From Incurvaria masculella (lineage: Eukaryota; Arthropoda; Insecta; Lepidoptera; Incurvariidae): a DNA stretch of 64,000 nt. The stretch spans positions 4,227,021-4,291,020 of the forward strand of contig OX335642.1 in the NCBI GenBank assembly GCA_946894095.1, in the 5' to 3' direction. This document shows positions 19,801 to 28,800 of this stretch, piece after piece. Positions within the stretch are counted from its first letter, which is position 1; every line of letters begins with the position of its first letter. Position numbers and translations under genes: made by a program. The notes beneath the pieces are model-generated. The model was not told where the DNA came from. It made no database searches and worked only from the letters and a program-made list of their open reading frames with translations.

Positions 19801-22800
19801 ACAGATAAAATTTGAAATGTTATGTGTTTTTGTGTATTGACCGGAATTTTACATGTTTTGATATTTTACTCCAATTAATTTAGTCAACTTGTATTGTTTT
19901 TATTATGATTTTAATCTAGATCCTGAATTGTTTATTTTGATAATTTATTAAACACTTTTGAATTCTATCGATTTCATATTATTTTTATCTTGATTTTATT
20001 ATGTACCTTTTTTGATGTGTCTAAGTGTATGATTGTATACCAAAAGACCTAATAAAATGAAATTAATTAAAAAAAAATATGAAAACAAACCAAAAAATTT
20101 ATATTGATTCACTGTCGTTGCTGTCGAAATTGTTAGGACAAGAAACGCGATAAAAGTGAGTGAGAGGCAAACACGAATAGAGATTTAAAATAAACGGTCC
20201 ACTTTTTGGACTAGGCCTAATGGTAATATTTGGTATATTTTGACGGTTGCGGTATTACTCCTTTATCAGTAATTTAGTGACTCTAATTAAAATTTTGGTG
20301 ACCTATTCGAAGAAACTGAAGGCTTCATTTGCGCCATTCAGGATCAAGTGATTGACTCAATGGTGGTGCTATTCAAACACAAACCGGAAAATGTGTTGGA
20401 AACATAGATAAAAAGGAAGTAGATATGGCATGTAGCGCTCTACTATAAGACCCGCTGTCTCCGATTTCAAAAACTACCAGCCCAACTTATATGTAAATGC
20501 CACAGAAATAATGGAGGGTTTGTGTGGGTGGGTGAATTCCCATGCGATTAAATGGTCACTTTGACCATACGGCGGAGACATGATATCGACCGCATGTCCC
20601 TTCTCCCTTTCTCTTCAGTGGTTGGAAAAGTAGGGCAAAAGGTTTTGCTGTTAAAAACTAATCATTCACCAACAACACTTTAATTTATATGATAAGATGT
20701 CTTCTTACCTTTAATTGGAACAGGAACCTCTGTAAGAGACAGCTGCTTGCAGACATTCTCCATGGTCTCTTTATCAGTCGAACAAGGGTAAGTTTTGCGG
20801 TAAATAGAAACCAAATCTATACCGGACAGGTCTTCATTTGTCAGCTCCAATAAACGTTTGCATATTAGAAATTTCATAGAATTAGCAAACTGTACATCGC
20901 ACTTTCTTTTAACAATAAATGTTTTAAAGTCAATAATTTGACAGAGAATTTTTGATGAACACGCTCTATATGAGGAAGGGATCTGGTGGTAACGTTTCGG
21001 TGTGAGGCTTGTAATCGGGGCAGCGGATTTAGAGTTCGATGGGGGAAGAGATTGCAATAGCATGCCTTTCGAATGAATAGGTGGGTTGAATCTTGGCTGC
21101 ATGCCTATCAGCTCAATAGGTGTGCCGAATCGAGGGTGTGTCCCAATCGGCTGAACAGGTTGACCGAATCTAGGTTGCATTCCGATCGGCTGATATGTAC
21201 TGTCGAGTTGAGGCGGCATGCCCATCGGCTGAACAGGAAGGCCAGGTTGGGGCTGTGCGCCCATCGGCTGAACAGGTGGGACGAGTCTAGGTGGCATGCC
21301 CATCAGACGAGCCTGTGCGTCCATTGGCTGAACAGGTGGGCCAAATTGAGGGTGCATGCCCATCGGCTGGATAGTACTGTTGAGCTGAGGCGGCATGCCC
21401 ATCGGCTGAACAGGTGGGCCGAACTGCGGACGCATGCCCATCGGTCGAATAGTATTGTCGTGCTGAGACGGCATGCCCATCGGCTGATCAGGTGGGCCGG
21501 ATCGAGGCGGTGTGCCGATCGACTGAACAGGTAGTCTGAAACGAGGCTGCATGCCCTGCGGCTGAATAGATGAGTCAAAATGAGAAGGCATGCCAGTTGG
21601 ATAAGCAGTAGGCTCAAACTGAGTTGGCCCACCCATTGGCTGAGCATGTGGTTCACATCCAGGCAGCATGCCCATGCGTAGAAATGATGGGTCAAACCGA
21701 GGCTGCCCGCCGGTTGGCCGAATAATATGCTCCAAATGAGGCGGGATTCCCAACGATTGAAAACGTGGCTGCATATTAGAATTGAACCGTGGTGGCATGC
21801 CCAATAATTGAACACGTGGATTGCATTCAGGCTGCATATATTGGTGAATTGAAGACTGCATGCCCCATGTCTGAATATTAGAGTCGAACTGAGACGGCGT
21901 ACCCTTCTGTTGAATAGTAGTGTTGAACTGAGGTGGCATATCGCTCGACTGAATAGGTGGATAGAATTGAGGCTGCATTTGCTGCGGACCCAATCCCTGC
22001 TGGTGTGGCATAGTTTGAGGAGCACTGTGACTAATCATTGGCCACGTGTGCTGGGTCGGTATAGGAGGGCATTGAATAGGAGGCAAGCCATGAGGGCATT
22101 GTTGAATTTCCGTTTGTGTTTGGATATCACGGTGAGATGGTGACTGGCTACGCCGGATTCCGCAGTGCTTGCCAAGCAGCGCACGCTTGGGCGGTGATGA
22201 ATCATTTGTCACAGCCGACCCAGAGCGCTTCCTTCGTTTGTTTTTACCGACCTGCATCTGCTTCACAAGCCTTAGCGCTACCTTTTCAGCATTCAATTCA
22301 GGGTTCTGCCCGTATGGAGTATGGTTCTGAAATTTAAACAAGAATTATCTTTCCTGTCTTAAGAAGAATGCACCAGAATTAATGTTGGGTGCCATTCATG
22401 ACCAACCTAACGAAGTTTCTTGTCGGCTCTTCTTCGCCAGAAGTAATCGAACCGACAGGAAAAAAAAAATGACGAATCCGAGTGTGTAATATACATCTAA
22501 TGGAGGAAATAAAGAAACTGAAACTGAAAACTGAATAATTTTGGTGTCTATAAGATTTTCTACTTTTTTAACAAATCGTACAGTGCAGCAATCAAAGAAT
22601 AATTCAGAATCAGCAGAAAATATCGACAATCCTCATTGGCCCCTTCTTGCAAATGGTTATTTTTTTATTTTTATTTATTTATTTTATTTAGTATTAAGGA
22701 ATTCAACAGCGTTACATACAGTCAGTTATACAATGGTTCTTAGTCTAAGGATTGTGGCCAATAATAGAATTCCATTGTTCAGTCTGGAATTGTGAGCTCG

Positions 22801-25800
22801 GACGTTGAGCATTTTTTTAGTATTGTTGTGTATATAAATTAAAAGATAAATTAAAAAGCTGTGATAGGTGGGTTGTGATGTGTGTAAGTAAGGTGTGTGA
22901 GTGTGTGGGGTAGATGGTTGTGTGTAGGTGGGTGTTTAAGTGTGCATGTGATGTGACCCTAGAGGGTAAAAAGAGTGGTAAGTCATTCACTCCGGGTAAT
23001 GCTGTCGATGATTTTATTCCGAAAATCTGCTCTCGATAAATGAAATATGTCAACTGTATTGAATCGATCATTGTATGAGCATACGATTCGAGTAAGGACT
23101 GAATCTTTGGCATAGTTTGTGTGGTGCGTGGACACGTGAAAGAGCGCAGTGTGACGTGTGCGGCGGCGTGGTACATTGAGTGCCACCTCGCCCAGTAGAT
23201 CCATGCTTTCTAAGCGTCCTCGAACCACATCAAATAGAAGAGTTATGTCAGCTAATAGCCTCCTTTCTTCTAAAGTTAAAAGTTTGAAACACCTGCAGCT
23301 ATTAATGTAGTTGTCGTTTGGTTTCATCGCTGTGAAATTCAGTTGCCTAATAAATAATTTCTGTATGCGCTCGATCCGCTTCTTATGAACGTCATACCTA
23401 GGAGACCAAATTGAGCTTGCATATTCCAAAGTACTACGGACATATGCACAATATACTGCTTTAAGGCACATTAAACTTTGAAATGGTTTGCAAACTCTCA
23501 TAATGAACCCGAGATTTTTATACGCTTTCTTAGCAATCGATTAATTGTGCTCAATGAGATTTAATTTGGAGTCTAATATCACTCCAAGATCCCGAACTGC
23601 ATTAGTTTTGCTCATCTCAATATTATTAAAATAGTATGTGAAAGTTAGGGGTTTCTTACGCCGCGTATAGCTTATACACAAGGCCGTCTTAAACTAGGCT
23701 GGGGCCCTTGGGCACACAAGAATTTGGGGCCCTTTTGGAAAGTAAAAAAGCGACATGACAATGCTTCAGAAATATTTATTTTACCATTAATAGCATCGGC
23801 GCGTGCAGACCATCTTGTTTCCGAAAGAGACTTCAGGACTCTATTTGCACCTAAATGCTCTGTCAAAATTTTCCATCGTTTTGTCGAAGTTGAGAAATAA
23901 ATTGAACATTTTTTGTACAAATTGAAAGAATTTTACTGCTTCAGTAACACACTCAACAGCCTGAACACCCACAAAATTTAGCGAATGTGCCGCGAAAAAA
24001 GGGTAATGTGCCCGACAAAAATGTTTTGAGAATAAATGTTTAAAAGAAATTGTCGGTCCTTCGGGGCCCCGTGTGCCCTTATGGTAAAGACGGTATTGCT
24101 TATACACTGACATTTATTAATGTTGACGGATATTCTATTTCTTTCGTAATACCGAGATAGCGCATCCAGATCACCCTGCAGTAGCTGACAATCTGATTTT
24201 GTTTGACAGATTGTTAAACAATTCGCCTGTTTGAATTGAATGCAACATTCTATTATTGCCGCACAAGATAATAAGATCCTATATCGATAGATCGAGACCC
24301 GAAAGTCGAAATATCGAAAGTAGATATTTTTTTGTGTTTGATGTGTGTGATTATTGTTTATTCATCATCCATAGGCAGAACACTGCTTAGGATAAACTTC
24401 CTCATTCAAGTAAATATACTTTTTCGTACTAACCAGGTACGTCGCTTATTCCAAGGAATGTGATATGGTATGCATAATCGACCGTGATGCAAGGATACGA
24501 CACATACATGTCATGTCTGAGCGGCTCGTAGCCTAGTGGCGCGGGGACCGGCCTAGCGTACCAGAGGCCCGGGTTCAATACCAACTTGCACCACTGTCTT
24601 TCTCTTTCAGAGTTCGATAAGTGCATTTCGTCACGAATGCGAGCTGCTCCATGGTTCGGAATCCATGTAAAACTGTAGGTCCCCTTCCCCTACTAGGTGG
24701 TAGGGTTTAAGCCCGCCCGGGTTGGTACCATCGCATTGGATGAAAAGATGGTTGAAGCGGCAATGAAAAATTGTCCGTGTTTTCCATCCAGTTCAATGTA
24801 GCCGTGCTCATAAAGGGAAGGTCCTGGCATGGCACCTAATTCCTTCGGGAATGTGGTGTATTGGGCTAATATCATAACGGTAGTTGTGTGGTATTAGCCA
24901 TCCATGTCAGGTCGCATAAAAAAAAATAAAAAAAAAAAAAAAAAAAATGTCATGTCACATACATGTCACTTTCCTTGGAGTTTTGAGGTCTTTAGTATTT
25001 AGTAAAAATTGCCAATTTCTTTGAACATGTTAATGCCTCTCCAAAGCTGTCAAATGTACAAAAAAAAATTGACTGGAAATACCACCGAAAATAGTTACAA
25101 CTTTGTTATAGTTAACCTAAGTAGTGGGACTTTTCTCTCTTAAAAAATATTCCTTACCTGTGGCTGAATGTACACTGTGTGAATTGAGCCCTTCTGAATG
25201 CTTGGGTTGCAGACCACAGCCTTCGACTCACCCCTCTGAAAACAGTCCACCATCACTACAGACAGCCCTCTTCGTCCTGTCCAAGGTAATAGAGACTCGA
25301 TAACTATCACAGAAAATTATAACAGACATATCGATTTATAATATGAAGTGGGACACATTAGGTAACCTGCATAACGTATAAAAATAAGGGGTGGCATCGA
25401 GGGACGCCCAACAGAAGCATGAGCTGAATGTGCACGCACAGAGTATGAGAGAGAGATGCGCGAATAGAATAAGCATGCACAGAGCTTTCTGTGCAGATTA
25501 ACATTGATGTTATACTCAGTTTACCTCTGGCGTGCGGCCGAGCGAAACAATATCATGCATCTTTAATTTGAAGGGGGGAAAATCAATTATTATGTGGCCA
25601 TAAATTGTTGCAGCCTTTTCTTAGAAATTAAATTAATTCGCTCAACTTACACAATCATATAGCAGCACTTTTTGAAAATGCGACACCTGTTCGTGAAAAG
25701 CAGTTTCCATCATTTTAGTGCTAGTCAAAAAAAACTAGCCAAGTGCGAGTCGGACTCGCACACAAAGGGTTCCGTACCATCGTAAAATATTTTACACAAA

Positions 25801-28800
25801 AAAATCAAGTTTTTTTTTTTAATTATAATTATTTAATTTTAATTATTTTTCAATTTTACCTATTTGTTGTCATAGCGGCAAAATAAATACACACTCTGTG
25901 AAAAATTCAGCTGCCTACCTATTACGGTTCATGAGATGCAGCCCTGTGACAGACAGACAGACGGACGGACGGACGGACAGCGGAGGCTTAGTAATAGGGT
26001 TCCGTTTTCACCCTTTGGGTACGGAACCCTAATAAATGCAAAATGTGTCGGTAATGCATTTCCTAAGTGTTAGTTCTGCGTAAAGAAAAAGTTTAAGAAG
26101 AACTGACTCGAAAACATGACTACTGTATGATTGTTAATGGTCAAACAAAGTGCACACAAGGCTTCAGATGTTCAGTTACACGAGCTTAATGAATAGTGGT
26201 AGAAAATCCTTACGCACCTGTATCTGCAACTGCCCTGTATGCACGAATCCCTCCAACACTTGCAAGGGTCTTTCCCCTCCGTTGTCATATGTCTGTGGAA
26301 TATTCGCTCTCATCGCATCGTGTTCACCAAAACCGTCACCACCATGGAAGTTATTTGAGTCATTGCATTCCACAAATTCATTCCCATGTGAGCTATTGGA
26401 GTCATTGTATTTCCCTTCAATTTGGGCGGTCAGCACTTTAGAAACTTCACTCACATCTCTTACACGTATTCTTTTCGCCATGCTTCCGTCGTCGATGCCG
26501 TCACCTCTGTTACGTTTGCCTAATTCAACTTTTCCTCTTTCGCCGAACTGATTATTGTTTTCTCTAAATTTATCAGGGCTTTTATCATTTTTATCATTTC
26601 CTTCAATTTCTCCTTCAGGAAGACCTTCTTTAGAACTGATGACCTGCAACAATATGAATATAACATTTACGGTTGCCATGGCATTTTTCCCCCTTTTTCA
26701 TAAAATGACATCCCCACTGTACCTGAACAATTGTCTTGATTGGTCCCGATTTTACAAGAAAATGGTGCATTTACAGGTGATTTTTTCAAGTGTGCCTTCA
26801 TGGCTAAATCCAAGACTATAAGAAATAGGTAAAAACACTCAAAGGAGTCATGAAGCTGATTTTGATACAAACTAAAATTGCATTATTAGATTTTTGGAAA
26901 AAGTTTTTTGAGACGGGTTGATTTTGAGAAAAATAATGCACGCTGCATTATTGCACAAGCCAATAGTGTCGCTTATAAGGAACATATTCTGTGAAGTAAT
27001 GTCAAATGGCAAACCAAAGGAAAGTTTTAAATTTTAATAAACTGAAACATATTTTTCAAGTATTCATAAATTACCCGTACTTCCAATGAACTGATTTTCT
27101 CTTTCGAATTCAATTCAAATTCTCTCTTTCTTTCGAAGAGATAAAACTATTTTTAAATTATAAAAATTAGATTTCTTGATGCTGAATGCAGGTGGGAACA
27201 CTGATTGGTGTAGGTACGGGTAATGTATGTAGTAAGACTTGAAAACATGAATCAGTTTATCAAAAATCAACGCTTTCTTTAACATTCCTTGACAGAATTA
27301 GTATGGTGCAATAATACAGAATGCGTTACTAAAAATCAAAATATTATATCACAATCGAATAGTGAAGATTTTGTTTTTATTTAAATCGGCCCGTTTCATG
27401 ACTGCCTTGATAGATTTCTGCTATAACTTATAGTTTCAGATTTGGGAATGAAGGCACACTTAAAGATTGACTCTGTATATGTACCAGACATTATGAATTT
27501 AGGGTCAAACCAATTTATCAATATCAAGTTTGTTTTTAAACAAATTACGGTTTTCTTAGACCTACGCGCTATGTAGCTAGGCACAAAATAAGTAAGAGTA
27601 AGTACTGAAGAAGTACTTTATTTTGAACCTAATTGTTGCGACACTGAAATGGTTTATACCTCGATACCTGCAGGCGAGTCGGCTTCGTCAAGCGAATCCG
27701 GTCGCTGTTGCGCCGGTGGTAAGGTGTTCACGCGGCTCTGAAAAATAATATTAAAAACAAATGAAGCCTTCTGATATATTGATTTGTAAGGTGTCTTCAG
27801 TTGTTATAATTTAAATTATATCTGACATATGTTTTTTCTTTTTTATTAAATCTTGGTTCATAATTTTAAAAGGTAGGCATAGATCATCCGCATGGTGTAA
27901 ACTATTGGGATACATTTGGTGCCGTAACAAACGATAACTTCAATAAATAACAAAATTTATAACATTACAGTATTTTCTTATATGGCATAGGTGACATAAA
28001 CCAGACATATTGGTAATGTTGAATGTTAGGGATTTTAATTGGAAAACAAGAAACAAAATAGTTCGATTAAAATATCGATTCGATTTCTTTCTTCCCTATA
28101 TGCTGTTTGTATAAATGCTTAATGTTATCGTGGCTTTTGATCGGCTCGTATGCTATTGGCGCGGGACTTGCATATCCTCGCCCCGTTCATGCACCACTTT
28201 CTTTCTCTTTGTGAGTTGGATAAGTGCATTTCGTCACAAATGCGAGCTGCTCCATGGTTCGGAATCCATGTAAAACTGTATGTCTCCTTTCCCTACTAGA
28301 TGGTAGGGTTTAAGACTGCCTGGGTTATTACCATCGCATTGGATGAGATTATGGTCGAAAGGGCAATGAAAAATTGTCCGTGTCTTCCATCCAGTTCAAT
28401 GTAGCCGTGCTCGTAAAGGGAAGGTCCAGGCATGGACCCTAATTCCTTCGGGAATGTGGTGTTTTGGGCTAATATCATAACGGTAGTTGTGGTATCAGCC
28501 ATCCATGTAGTTTGAGAGCATTTAGAAGTAGACATTTTAAATAATAATAAAAAAAATACATTCAACAAACTGCCTTTCGAAAAAGTAGACTGCGGAAGGC
28601 AGGGACCTGCCTGGAGCCGCGCGTGTGGTGGCCCTCTCCATTCGAACGGCCTAGGCCCGCAGTATTATCTAGCCACATAATCATACCTACACCTCGGAGT
28701 GAGACACGCCTGACCGAGGTATCTAGTATGTCAATGCAAAATATCAAAAAAAATATCTTTATTAAAAATGATCGAGATCGTAAATATTGCTTCAGAAAAT

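Larger units (their letters stand above)
22660..24240 (-). mobile_element. Jockey-like LINE fragment, interrupted by a hAT element
   Basis: Minus-strand RT C-terminal sequence: LQGDLDALSRYYERNRISVN, DLGVILDSKLN, KAYKNLGFIMRVCKPFQS, YVRSTLEYASSIWSPRYD. A T-rich block at 22660-22690 fits its A-rich 3' tail. There is an internal stop near 23530. A hAT-type element at 23679-24098 splits it. Confidence 0.6.

Noticed and set aside
21073..22025. Open frames antisense to, or in another frame of, gene 1 exon 6 (HRLNRW-type repeats)
   Set aside because: Shadows of the 39-bp minisatellite. Repeats in the DNA give repeats in every frame.
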